Assembly: GCA_028583605.1 (NCBI GenBank)
Contig: CM053329.1
Span: 17,999,955-18,063,954, forward strand
Origin: Dastarcus helophoroides
Taxonomy: Eukaryota > Arthropoda > Insecta > Coleoptera > Bothrideridae
Length of the DNA: 64,000 nucleotides
Reading direction: 5' to 3'
Of this stretch, positions 38,972 through 50,363 are shown in pieces (the first letter of the stretch is position 1; every line of letters starts with the position of its first letter). The notes beneath the pieces are model-generated. The model saw only the letters and a list, made by a program, of their open reading frames with translations, did no database searches and was not told the DNA's origin. The translations under genes were made by a program, and so were the position numbers.

Positions 38972-39130
38972 TATTAGTTTAATGCACAAACCAATAGGTT
39001 TGAACATTTATCAGATTTGGTGTTTGTGAATCAAGTGCCGGTTTCGATCTTGTTAGATCTAGTCAGTTTGGTACATCTAACTCAAATGATAACAAATATT
39101 CAAGTCTATTGGTCTGTGCATTAGAATCGA
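38972..39130. repeat. Inverted repeat at the edge of the 153-bp array
   Basis: AATGCACAAACCAATAGGTT in the left arm (38972-39013) is the imperfect reverse complement of AGTCTATTGGTCTGTGCATT in the right arm (39088-39130). About 75 bp separate them. The right arm is the start of the first array unit. Confidence 0.8.
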
Positions 39131-39935
39131 ATCTTCTGGGACCGTCCTAGAGAGCAGCTGCTTTGCTAAGCGTTTATGGTTCAACTGTTGGTAGTTCGGC
39201 TAGCTATCATTGATTATATACGCTTAGAATGCTGCAGTCTAAGTTGCATTCTGCTTGCCTATTGGTCTGTGCATTAGAATCTAGTCTTCTTGGATCTTCC
39301 TAGAGAGCAACCGCTTTGCTAAGCGTTTATGGTTCAACTGTTGGTAGTTCGGCTAGCTATCATTTACTCTACGCTCTTAGAGGGCTGCAGTCTTCGTTGC
39401 ATTCTGCTTGCCTATTGGTCTATGCATTAGAATCTAGTCTTCTTGGACCTTCGTAGAGGACAACTGCTTTGCTAAGCGTTTATGGTTCAACTGTTGGTAG
39501 TTTGGCTAGCTATCATTGACTATATACGCTTAGAATGCTGCAATCTAAGTTGCATTCTGCTTGCCTATTGGTCTGTGCATTAGAAACTAGTCTTCTTGAA
39601 TCTTCCTAAAGAGCAACCGCTTTGCTAAGTGTTTATGGTTCAACTGCTGGTAGTTCGGCTAGCTATCATTTACTGTACGCTCTTAGAGGGCTGCAGTCTT
39701 AGTTGCATTCTGCTTGCCTATTGGTCTATGCATTAGAATCTAGTCTTCTTGGACCTTCCTAGTGGACAACTGCTTTGCTAAGCGTTTATGGTTCAACTGT
39801 TGGTATTTCGGCTAGCCATCGTCCACTATAAATGCTTAAAGGGCTGCAGCATAGGTTGCATTCTGCTTGCCTACTGGTCTGTAAACGATAATCTAGTCTT
39901 CTTGGACCTTCCTAGAAAACAACCGCTTTGCCTAC
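39100..39935. repeat. 153-bp tandem array, about 5.5 copies
   Basis: The unit is marked by CTATTGGTCTGTGCATTAGA, TTTGCTAAGCGTTTATGGTT and GTAGTTCGGCTAGCTATCAT. GGTTCAACTG recurs near 39179, 39331, 39484, 39639 and 39791. Copies are well conserved. No protein or RNA gene is recognised. Confidence 0.93.
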
Positions 39936-40010
39936 AATTGTAGTTTAAAGCCATTAAAGGACTTTGAGCGTTTAGGAGTCAAGTTTTCAGTGTCAAATTT
40001 CAGGGCTGTT

Positions 40011-40051
40011 GCATATTAGGATTGCCCTTTGCGAGTGGATTAAAGTTAAAA
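40011..40051 (+). repeat. Short dispersed repeat, partial copy C
   Basis: GCATATTAGGATTGCCCTTT followed by GCGAGTGGATTAAAGTTAAA matches the right half of copies A (341-418) and B (2585-2666). Confidence 0.65.
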
Positions 40052-40776
40052 CAAAGGCATGAGCCTTTAATACATAATCATTTCAGTCATCAGGCTTTAA
40101 GGCATTAGACTTTTTCAAGCTTAGACTTTCACGCTTTTAGGAATAATTTTATCATTCCATAAGGTTATCAGGCTGCAAATTTTTAGATATCATGCTTTCA
40201 GCTTTTAATTATTTGACTTTCTGGTGCTTATTACAATTTGACTTTCAGTTGTTAGGCATTTAACGTTTGAAATCATTAGTTTTTCGGGCATTTTGCTTTC
40301 AGGCTTTTTACTTTCATGCATTAAGTTTCCAGGTGTCAGACCTTTGAGACACCTGGCTTTTATGCATTTATCTTTTAGATACCAAGCTTTTAGACAACAG
40401 AGTGCAAATCGTCATATCTTTAATTATTAAACTTTCAGAGCTTGAGCTTTTGGGACTTAGGTTTTCAGACATTGGGTTTTCTAGCACTAACCTCAGGATT
40501 TCACTTCTCGTTTTCTTAAAGATAAAGCTTTCAGGCTTCAAATTCACAAGCATCAAATATTCTTACATCAGTTTTTCTGATATCAGGCTTTTAGACATCA
40601 GGCTTTGAAACAACAGGTTTTGAAACAACAGGTTTTCAAGCATCAAGCTTTCAAGTATAAGACATTAAGGCATCATGAATTCACTCATCATGCTTCCGGG
40701 TATAACGGTTTCAGCTTTCAAGCATAAGGCAACAGACTTAAAGCTTTCAGGGATCAGAATTTCAGGCCTCACATTT

Positions 40777-41878
40777 TTAGGCCTCACTTTTTTCAGGCAT
40801 TGGACTTTCTGGTCTCAGACTTTTCGACGCCAGGATCTCAGACCTTATATTTTTAAACATTAAGTCTTCAGGCTTCAAATCTTCAACCTTCAAATTTTCG
40901 GGAATCCTGTTTTTTGGCATTAACCTTTTATACATCTGTCTCTCAGGAATTAAACTCTTAGCCCTAAGGCATTCAGGTATCAAACTTTCACCCCAAAGAC
41001 ATTTAGGCATCAAGCTTTCAGCCCTGAGACATTTAGGCATTATACTTTCAGCCCTAAGACATTTAGACATCAAACTTTCAGCCCTGAGACATTTAGGCAT
41101 TATGCTTTCAGACTTTCAAGTTTCAGGCCTTGAAACATCAGGCATCTGGACTTAAGCATCAGTCTCTCAAGCATCAAACATTGATTTTCATTTTCAAGAC
41201 TCTTAGACATCTCAGACCTTATATTTTTAAACATTAAGTCTTCAGGCTTCAAATCTTCAAGCATAAAGTTTTCGGGAATCCTGTCTTTTGACATTACCCT
41301 TTTATACATCTGTCTCTCAAGAATTAAACTCTTCGGCCCAAGACATTCAGGTATTAAACTTTCAGCCCAAAGACATTTAGGCATCAAACTTTCAGCCCTA
41401 AGACATTTAGGCATCAAACTTTCAGCCCTAAGACATTTAGGCATCAAGCTTTCAGCTCTAAAACATTTAGACATCAAACTTTCAGCCCTGAGACATTTAG
41501 GCATTATGCTTTCAGACTTTCAAGTTTCAGGCTTTGAAACATCAGGCATCTGGACTTAAGCATCAGTCTCTCAGGCATCAAACATTGGTTTTCATTTTCA
41601 AGACTCTTAGAGATCTCAGACCTTATATTTTTAAACATTAAGTCTTCAGGCTTCAAATCTTTAAGCATCAAGTTTTCGGGAATCCTGTTTTCTAACATTA
41701 GGCTTTTAAACATCAGTCTCTCAGGAATTAAACTTTCAGCCCTAAGATATTCAGGCATCAAACTTTTAGCCCTAAGACATTTAGACATCAAGCTTTCAGC
41801 CGTAAGACATTTAGGCATCAAATTTTCAGCCCTAAGACATTTAGGCATCAAACTTTCAAACCTAAAACATTTAGGCAT
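40777..41878 (-). repeat. 30-bp in-frame repeat with three abutting open frames
   Basis: Three minus-strand frames (41504-41878, 41100-41504, 40777-41100) abut. At 41504 the stop of one and the start of the next overlap as TAATG. Each frame begins with several 10-residue repeats and continues into the same unrelated tail, because the ~400-bp unit is tandemly duplicated. No signal peptide, domain or intron context is seen. Protein coding is unlikely. Confidence 0.75.
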
Positions 41879-44366
41879 TATGCTTTCAGACTTGCAAGTT
41901 TCAGGCGTTGAAACATCAGGCGTCTGGACTTAAGGCGTCAAGCGTTCGATCAGCGTTCAAGCATCGTCTCTCAGGCATCAAATATTGGTTTCATGTCAAG
42001 ACTCTTAGACATTCAGCTTAGCTACGAAGGATCAGGTTTCAGTCACAATTTCTGACTTAGTTTTTATATTTTCGAAATCAGGCATAGGTTTAGATTTCAA
42101 ATATCAGCATTCAAGCATCAGATTTCTAGATGTGATTTAGCCACAAGATTTTCTTGTCCTTGCTTTTGGTATTGAGCATTCAAAAATTATCTTATCAAAG
42201 ATCATGCTTCAGGCATCATATTTTATAGACCTCCGGACATCAAACATTTAAATATTGTGTTTTCGGCATTCAAGTCTCAGGCATAGGCATCAACCTTTTA
42301 AGCATCAGGTTTTAGGCAGCAGCTTTACTTTCAAGAAATCAGGGTTTAGGCATCAAGCTTCAGCCCTAAGACATTTAGGCATCAAACTTTCAGCCCTAAG
42401 ACATTTAGGCATTATGCTTTCAGACTTGCAAGTTTCAGGCGTTGAAACATCAGGCGTCTGGACTTAAGGCGTCAAGCGTTCTGCATCAGGCGTTCAAGCA
42501 TCAGTCTCTCAGGCATCAAATATTGGTTCTCATTTTCAAGACTCTTAGACATTCAGCTTAGCTAGGATCAGGTTTTCAGTCACCATATTTTCTGCCGTTA
42601 TGTTTTTATATTTTCGAAAATCAGGCATTAGGTTTTAGATTTTCAAATATCAGGCATTCAAGCATCAGATTTCTAGATGTGATTTTAGCCACAAGATTTT
42701 CTTGTCTTTTGCTTTTGGGTACTGAGCATTCAAAAATTATCTTATCAAAGATCATGCTTTCAGGCATCATATTTTTAGACCTCCGGACATCAAACATTTA
42801 AATATTTGGTTTTCTGGCATCAAGCTCTCAGGCATAGGACATCAACCTTTTAAGCATCAGGTTGTTCAGGCAGCAGACTTTTCAGAAATCAGGTGGTTTA
42901 GGCATCAAGCTTTCAGCCCTAAGACATTAAGGCATCAAACTTTCAGCCCTAAGACATTTAGGCATTACGCTTTCAGACTTTCAAGTTTCAGGCATTGAAA
43001 CATCAGGCGTCTGGACTTAGGCGTCAAGCGTCCTGCATCAGGCGTTCAAGCATCAGTCTCTCAGGCGTTAAACATTGGTTTTCATTTTCAAGACTCGTAG
43101 ACATTCAGCTTAGCTGGGAAGGATCAGGTTTTCAGTCACCATATGTTGTGACATTATGTTTTTATTTTCTCAAAAATCAGGCATCAGGTTTTTGATTTTT
43201 AAATATTAGGCATTCGGGCATTCAGGCATTTGGGCATCAGATTTCTAGATGTGACTTTAGCCACAAGATTTTCTTGTCTTTTGCTTTTGGGTATTGAGCA
43301 TTCAAGAATTAGGTTATCAAAGATCGTGCTTTCAGGCATCATATTTTCAGACCTCCGGACATCAAACATTTAGATATCTGGCTTTATGGCATCAAGCTGT
43401 TAGGTATAGGACATCGACCTTTTAAGCATCAGACTGTTCAGGCAGCAGGCTGTTCAGGCAGCAGGCTTTTCAGGGATCAGGTGTTCAGACATCAGGCTTT
43501 CAAGCATGACACATTCAAGTATCATGCTTTTAGGTGTTCAAATTTTAGACGTTGAGACGTCAGACATTAAGATTTTAGGAGTCATGCTTTCAAACTCTCA
43601 GACATAGAGTTTTTAAGCATCTTCAGATATCGAACATTAGGCTTTTATTCCGCATTCTCTTAGAAATTCAGCTTTCAACAATTAATTAAAGTGATTACAA
43701 TTTCAGGTATTATGCTTTCAGGATTTTTTAAATCAAGTAGCAGGCATTAGGCTTTCAAGCATCAGGCGTTCAGGTATCAAATTTTAGACATACTTATAGG
43801 CATGAGATTTTCTTTTGCTTTTACGTATTGAGGAATCAAAAATTAGGCTGTCAAGGATCTTGTTTTCAGGCACCATATTTTATGTCATTATGTTTTTATG
43901 TTTTCGAAAATCAAGCATCAGGTTTTAGATAATCAAATATTAGACATCAGGCATCATTTAATTAGGCATCAGGTTTCCAGACGTGACTTTAGGCTCAAAA
44001 GTTTCTCGTCTCCTGCATTTGGGTATTGAGCATTTAGGAATTAGGTTATCAAAGATCATGCTTTCAGGCATCATATTTTCAGACCTTCGGACATCAAACA
44101 TTTAAATATCTGGTTTTATGGCATCAAGCTTTCAGGCATAGGACATCGACCTTTTTAGCATCAGGCAGTTCAGGCAGCAGACTTTTCAGGGATCAAGTGT
44201 TCAGGCATCAGGTTTTCAAGCATGACACATTCAAGTATCATGCTTTTAGGCGTTCAAATTTCAGACGTTGAGAGGTCAGACATTAAGATTTTAGGAGTCA
44301 TGCTTTCAAACTCTCAGACATAGAGTTTTTAAGCATCTTCAGATATCGAACATTAGGCTTTTATTC

Positions 44367-44556
44367 TTCATGGTAGACCCTTATTGACCGGAAATATTAT
44401 GTTTTTTTTTCAATTTATTTAATATTTCTTCGGCCCAGTTTGGAAATATTTAAATTTTTATGGTTTGTTGACAATTTTTTGACAATTGTCAACAAACCAT
44501 AAAAATTTAAATATTTCCAAACTGGGCCGAAGAAATGTTAAATAAATTGAAAAAAA
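44367..44556. mobile_element. 190-bp foldback insertion flanked by 16-bp direct repeats
   Basis: CATTAGGCTTTTATTC occurs on both sides (44351-44366 and 44557-44572). The sister unit at about 43630 has this site once and no insert. The insert has a ~33-nt leader (TTCATGGTAGACCC...) followed by a near-perfect hairpin. Its arms run from about 44400 to 44476 and from 44484 to 44556, and its loop is seven nt. The arms contain TCGGCCCAGTTTGGAAATAT. Confidence 0.85.
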
Positions 44557-45421
44557 CATTAGGCTTTTATTCCGCATTCTCTTAGAAATTCAGCTTTCAA
44601 GAATTAATTAAAGGGATTACGATTTCAGGATCATATTTTGAGGTATTATGCTTTCAGGATTTCTTAAATCAAGCAGCAGGCATTAGGCTTTCAAGCATCA
44701 GGAGGAGTTCAGGTATCAGATCACGAATTGAGGCATTATATTTTCAGGTATTATGTTGTCAGGATTTCTTAAATCGAGCAGCAGGCATTAGGCTTTCAAG
44801 CATTGGCCGTTCAGGTATCATGTTTCAGACATGCTTACAGGCATGAGGCTTTCTTGTCTTTTGCTTTTACGTATTAAAGGATTCTAGAAATTGAGCTTTC
44901 AAGAATTAGTTAAAAGGGATCACGAATTGAGGCATTATATTTTCAGGGTTTCTTAAATCAAGCAGCAGGCATTAGGTTTTTAAGCATCGGGCGTTCAGGT
45001 ATCAGGTTTTATACATGCCTACAGGCATGAGGTATTCTTTTCTTTTACTTTTACGTATTGAGGATTCAAGAATTAGACTGTCAGGTATCATGTTTTCAGG
45101 CACCATATTTTCTGGCATTATGTTTTTATGTTTTCGAAAATCAGGCATCACGTTTTGGATTTTCAAATATTAGGCATTCAGGCATTATTTAATTAGGTAT
45201 CAGGTTTTCAGACGTGACTTTAGCCACAAAATTTTCTTGTCTCTTATTTTGGGTATTGAGCATTTACGAATTAGGTTATTAGAGATCATGCTTTCAGGAA
45301 TCATATTTTCAGACCTTAGGACAGCAAACATTCAAATAACTGGCTTCCAGGCATCAAGCTTTTAAGCATAGGGCATTCACCTTTTAAGCATCAGGCTTTT
45401 CAGGCATCAGGCTTTATAGAA

Positions 45422-45506
45422 CACTTTTAGTAGTTCTTTGACACGGTCCAATCCCGGAAGAAGTATATCCTGTACTGACTCTGGCCGTGGAAGCCTTCGT
45501 TATCAT
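45422..45506. mobile_element. 85-bp insertion with 13-bp target-site duplication
   Basis: Mixed-composition sequence (for example GACACGGTCCAATCCCGGAA and CTGGCCGTGGAAGCCTTCGT) unlike the surrounding minisatellite. AGGCTTTATAGAA is present on both sides (45409-45421 and 45507-45519). It could be a 5'-truncated retroposon or another small element. I do not recognise the family, and no poly-A is obvious. Confidence 0.75.
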
Positions 45507-46140
45507 AGGCTTTATAGAAATCAGGGTTTTCAGGCTTTTCAAACACCAAGCTTTTTAGGCATCGACCTTTCAGATATTAGTTCTTAGGCATATTGGAATT
45601 AGGCTTTCTTTTTTAACGCCCTTAGGCATTGAGCTTTCAAGAATTAGACTATCAGGGGTCAGGTTTTCAGGCGCTATATTTTCAGGGCATTATGTTTCCA
45701 GGTTTTTGGGGATAAAGCATTAGGCTTTTAAGCATCGGATTTTCAGGCAACAGGTTTTTAGGCTTCGGGCTCTGAGGCATCCATTCATTAGACATAAGGC
45801 TTTAAATATCACCATGGCTCTCAGATATTAAACATTGGGTTAGGCTCTGAGGCATCATTCAATTAGACATAAGGCTTTAAATATCACCATGGCTCTCAGA
45901 TATTAAACATTGGGCGCTTTACGCGTTCAGACATTATGCTTTCAAGAATTAGATTATCAGAAAACAGACTTTGAGTCTTCACATTTTTAGGCTTTCGGAT
46001 GTTAAACAATCAGGCATTACGTATCAGATTTCAGTTATCAGGCATCAGGTTTTTAAGGCATAGGGCAACAAGCTTTCAAACATCAGATTTCAGGCATTAA
46101 GCATTCAGACTTCATCTCATCAGACATTCATACATAAGAC

Positions 46141-47432
46141 TTCTATTTGCAATAAAAAAATTATTTTGTATCTAAAGGTTAAATATTCGTAAATCATTCT
46201 TCCGTCGCTTACTGAACTTTAAATCTATATTTTTTTTTTATTATTTATTTATTTAATGTTTGTTTTAATTGGTTTTTTGTTAGCTTTAATACAGCAGAAA
46301 GTGTTGAATCTGCTCTTTCGTTACCAGTGGTTTAAGTAGGAAAAGGGTCCCTATAAAAAGGTATTGTTCCCTAGAATTTTCATTAAATAGAAAGCACGAT
46401 AATATCTTGATTACGAAAAGTCGTTCTCCTAAATCAAGAAAGAAGTAAAAAAATGTTTCATTTTTTAGGACATTTACGAAATTATTTTGTCATAGGTTAG
46501 ATATTCTAATTTTCAATTGACTCCTCAAGAATTGATAAGACTTGGTTAAGGAAGAAGAAACTCGAATTTTCGACTTTGAAACCTGAAAATTCAAGAAAAA
46601 ATATTATTTTCCCTAAATTTTTTCATGCTGAACTTAAAACGTAGAAAGTTTCGAGTTTTTTCTTAAAATATTAACTCGCTTCCTTAAAATTTCAAATTAT
46701 TTTGGAGGCATTTTAAATTAAAGATCTATTTTTCTACATTTTAGTTTAAATTATGAAGTGCTATTATAAAAAAAAATAAAACCAAATAAGAGAATCCGAA
46801 ATTTTCATTTTTAATTTAAAAAAATTTGTATAAACACTCGAAGTTTAGATAACTTATTTTCTAGGATCCCGTAGAGTTTTCTCGTAATTTCGACACTCTC
46901 AAAAACTGGTAATTATAAAAACATTGACCTAAAGTGGACAAACTGAATTCTGACTTTGGTGGCTTTCTTTAGGGCCTTCAATAAGAAGTCAAAACAATAT
47001 CTAAAATCACATTGTGGAGGTTTTAAATAAATGTTCGCTGAAACATAAATTAAAAAAAAAAGTAATAATACGTTGTAAGGCACCTACCCACTTAACTGGC
47101 TCCATAAAGTGTTCCTTTTTGTAAACATCTCTCTTTTCTGAATATGTTAAAATTCCTCTAGAACTCATGTGAATATTTTACGTGTTGGGGATTTCTATTA
47201 CTTGTCAATTTTACTTCAAGAATAGGCTAAACCCCAACACGGAAAAGTATCAAGTGTGGAAATATGTTAATTAGTTTTGTTTAGGAGTAGTCAAAAGTAT
47301 AACTAAAAATTTTATGAAAATCTTATAAACGAATAAAATATTCAATTCAATGCAATTTCTTACTCAAAAGTGATAATTGTTAACCAAATAAGAAATAATG
47401 TGGGTTTATTTCAGTATTATTATAATTTTATC
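46141..47432. other. Unique AT-rich DNA
   Basis: No repeat family or gene is recognised. Confidence 0.5.
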
Positions 47433-47560
47433 AAAATTTTTATACAAATCTTATCTCCTGAAACCAAGAAAGTTTAAAAAAATATATATTTTTGATTTCA
47501 GGGGACCAGATTTGTGTATCAATTTTTAAAGACAACCAAGGACAAGTCCGTACCACCAAA
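47433..47560. mobile_element. Foldback MITE copy 7 (long arm right)
   Basis: The short left arm (TATACAAATCTTATCTCCTG) and the long right arm (AGATTTGTGTATCAATTTTT...GACAAGTCCGTACCACCAAA) flank an almost deleted centre (AAAAAATATATATTTTTGAT). The flanks are A/T repeats, so a target-site duplication cannot be judged. Confidence 0.85.
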
Positions 47561-47604
47561 ATAATAATAAATATAATAACATAATAATAATAATAATAAT
47601 AATT
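47561..47604. repeat. (AAT)n microsatellite
   Basis: An imperfect AAT/ATA run directly beside MITE copy 7. Confidence 0.85.
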
Positions 47605-48600
47605 TTACTGTTACTGAAGGCATGGAAAACTTTTTCGCTTTCCTTAGGTGGCTTGCCTCAGAAAGCAAACATTTTCGGCTGCTTTGCCAAGAAAGTGGTT
47701 CGTACATCATACGTGATATATCTGTGCTTGGCAATTTTCCGATGTGAGGCGTTTTAATGTGCTAAATAACGGTGCAAAACATTCCGTTTTCGACGGCCCA
47801 ATTCATAAAGGCCTACGTAACGTATGCGAGGTGCACAAAAACACATCTTTTGATATTCACTTGGCAATATCCCCGAAATTAAACTGCTTATTTGAACTTT
47901 TCGCTCGGTCGAAAGCTTATTATTTTTTTACGATATAGAAGCATTCCGTCCTAAATTAGCCAGTTTTCTTTTTGTTTAATCAAAACAGAAAATATTTGAA
48001 CACGTTTCGCGTATTTCGTCTGGCAAACACGACATCGTAACATAAACATCGGGCCGTGGCAACGTGACAGAACTCAATTTTCCCAGCTTGTCGGAGTTAA
48101 ACATAATCAGGGAAAATCCGTGCCAAAAAATCACCATGTTTATGAATTCCATGCTCCGGCACCCACACACGGCTTAATTTGATTTCGGTGGAGGATTTTC
48201 ACAATGTTCGGTTCACTTACCTCGTCTTATCCTTGAGGGATGGATAATAATTCACTTAACATGCAACGTGCAACCTTCACGGATAACAACACCTCTCTGG
48301 CCGTGGACGGTGGTTTTCCGCTTTTAGAAATTAAGAGGATTTTTGTGTAAAAAGGCCGTTTGACTCTCACTTACCTGTTGTATTATTTATTGCACCGAAA
48401 GATTTCACTTTCTAAGGTTATACGGGCGGTCTTCCTCGCCTAGAAGGGTTAAATTTTATTGCGTCATTTTATGGAGGCTGCACAACCTTGCCTTCGTTTT
48501 ATGGATTTGACGGCCAGTTGGATGTACGCCACTTTTACATAATTTCCTATAAAGTGGATAGTCCTCTTAAAAGTGCCAAACTGGTGACGTGACACAAGAG
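47605..48600 (-). other. Mixed-composition unique DNA with two splice-donor sequences on the minus strand
   Basis: On the minus strand, AATACAACAG is followed by GTAAGTGAGA (boundary at 48375/48374), and AAGACGAG is followed by GTAAGTGAAC (boundary at 48221/48220). Both match the 5' splice consensus closely. No long frame or known domain precedes them. They could end non-coding or alternative first exons of a gene reading leftward, or be chance. Confidence 0.3.
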
Positions 48601-50192
48601 TTGATTTTTACCAAGTTTTGGTTAATTAGGAAGCTTGTTGCTGTTCGTAAGTCACTTATGATAATTTATTAATTTTTAGATTCTTATTGACTCGTAAAGC
48701 CGAAAATAAAATTTTTGAAATCACTCGTGATAATTATAATCCGCGGTTCCGATCAATAATTACTTCGATTAGCAATCGCGTAAGATACAGTCGAAATACA
48801 AATCAATCAGTAGGATTCACATCTCTTGAGTATTTATTTGGTTGATTGATGACCATAAGTTGAATATGTTTCCATGCTAATGAGGTCAAAAAAGGATGAA
48901 ATCGGTGTACGATTGTTGGTTGTAAATATTTTCAACTTTTAGCACGTTCGACTGTTTCACTGCATTTTAAAGGACACTCGTGACAACTTGAGAAATTCGT
49001 TGTTTTATGCGAAGTTTGCTATTGATTGAGATGTTGATATTGTTTGCTTTTTGGTAAGTTACTCGTGATAAATTTGGAAATCAGCACAAATTGATTATAT
49101 TTTTGAACTAAACGAAAAGGTCGGTAGAAGAAAAAATGATGGGGCAACATACTAACTAAACAGTAAACAAAATGTTCTAAACTTAGCTCTGATGCAATCA
49201 GCATTTTCCTGATGGTCTTAATTAATAATTAAACGTTTTTTAACGAAGTTGGAACAAAGCATGAATAATTTTATGTTTACTAGAGGGAACAAGCGTAATT
49301 GTCGTTTTGTTTTAAATGGGCCAAGATTTATTTTCACCGATCGACGGGCGCTTTTTTTTAATTGAAATGAACTCGGTGTTAACCTCTATCGAGTTTAACA
49401 TAAACATAAACATTTTTAAAATAAATGATGTGTTGCTAACCGTTGAGTGCTCTTTGACTTGATAAGGGACCAATGGGAGTTGGTCTTACAGTTAATTGAT
49501 ACATTAGCCGCCCGGCTTACTCGTTATGGTAATCCATTCGATGATTATGAGTCATTAATATTTATTTCCAAGCATTTGCTCGTAAATTATGTGTAAGTAG
49601 AAAGCTCCTATTAACCGATAAATATTCCAAGCTAAATGCATTTACTAATCGAACTTTAATTATTATATCACTGAATTTAAAACCTAGAAATAGTAAATAT
49701 CACTTGAAAATGCAACCTTCATAAATAATGATTATATTTATGAAGGTGGCATTTAAAAACCTGACAAGGTTTCCTATGCATCTTACGAGATTTGCTCACG
49801 TATTCACCTCAAATGATGAAACTAAGACGAACTTTTAATATTTTTTGTTTCTCCCCATTGCCCCACTCAAATTGAATCTGATCCTTGAACTGTCTTGTTT
49901 GATAGACCCTGTGAGAAAGTGAGAAAGTCTCAAAATTTAAAAAGTCTGACCTTTATCAACATTTCTAAGAAAAAGTTACCAAAGAAATAGTTCGTGAAAT
50001 TATATCAAGAAGTCGATATTTAAAAAAAGTGGAAGATTTGACAAAGAAAGATTTGAAAAATTTTTTGCTTAAATTTTGAGCTCAAAATCGACTATTTTGT
50101 CTATTTTGAGTTTAAGCTAGAAATTTTTGGAAAAATAGGAAAATTTTAATGTTCAGGCAACAATAAAAAACAATTAGAATCTATAAATACTT
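48601..50192. other. Unique AT-rich DNA
   Basis: No gene is seen. The motif ACTCGTGATAA recurs loosely near 48654, 48723, 48976 and 49063, perhaps an ancient repeat. Confidence 0.4.
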
Positions 50193-50363
50193 TTGATGGA
50201 ACGGACTGGTCCTTGGTTATCTTCAAAAATTGAAACACAGAACTTGTCCCCTGAGACCAAGAAAAATTAAAAAACACAACAAAGGTTGCTTTAACCTTTG
50301 AGCAACCTTTGTTGTGTTTTTTAATTTTTCTTGGTTTCAGGGGACAAGTTCTGTGTTTCAATT
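50193..50363. mobile_element. Foldback MITE copy 8, perfect 13-bp TSD
   Basis: The left arm (TTGATGGAACGGACTGGTCC...AACTTGTCCCCTGAGACC) and the right arm (GGTTTCAGGGGACAAGTTCT...GTTTCAATT) form an almost perfect hairpin meeting at TTTAACCTTTGAGCAACC. TCTATAAATACTT lies on both sides (50180-50192 and 50364-50376). The right arm lacks the outer ~35 nt of the left arm. High arm identity suggests a young copy. Confidence 0.93.

Larger units (their letters stand above)
40070..46140. repeat. Short-motif minisatellite (GGCATCAGGCTTTCA family)
   Basis: Six kilobases of imperfect ~15-30-bp repeats such as GGCATCAGGCTTTCAAGCAT. Higher-order structure is layered on top: ~400-bp units at about 40.78-41.88 kb, ~535-555-bp units at about 41.89-43.5 kb, and ~700-bp units at about 43.5-45.2 kb. 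Where the 30-bp unit is pure, minus-strand frames repeat a 10-residue string (MPKCLRAESL). This follows from 30 being divisible by three and is not evidence of a protein. Confidence 0.9.

Noticed and set aside
39100..39935. CRISPR-like regular array.
   Set aside because: The whole 153-bp unit is repeated, with no short repeat and variable spacer structure, and the context is a eukaryotic genome.
45790..45910. Two-copy ~68-bp duplication around CACCATGGCTCTCAG.
   Set aside because: Ordinary local duplication within the minisatellite, already covered by the array.
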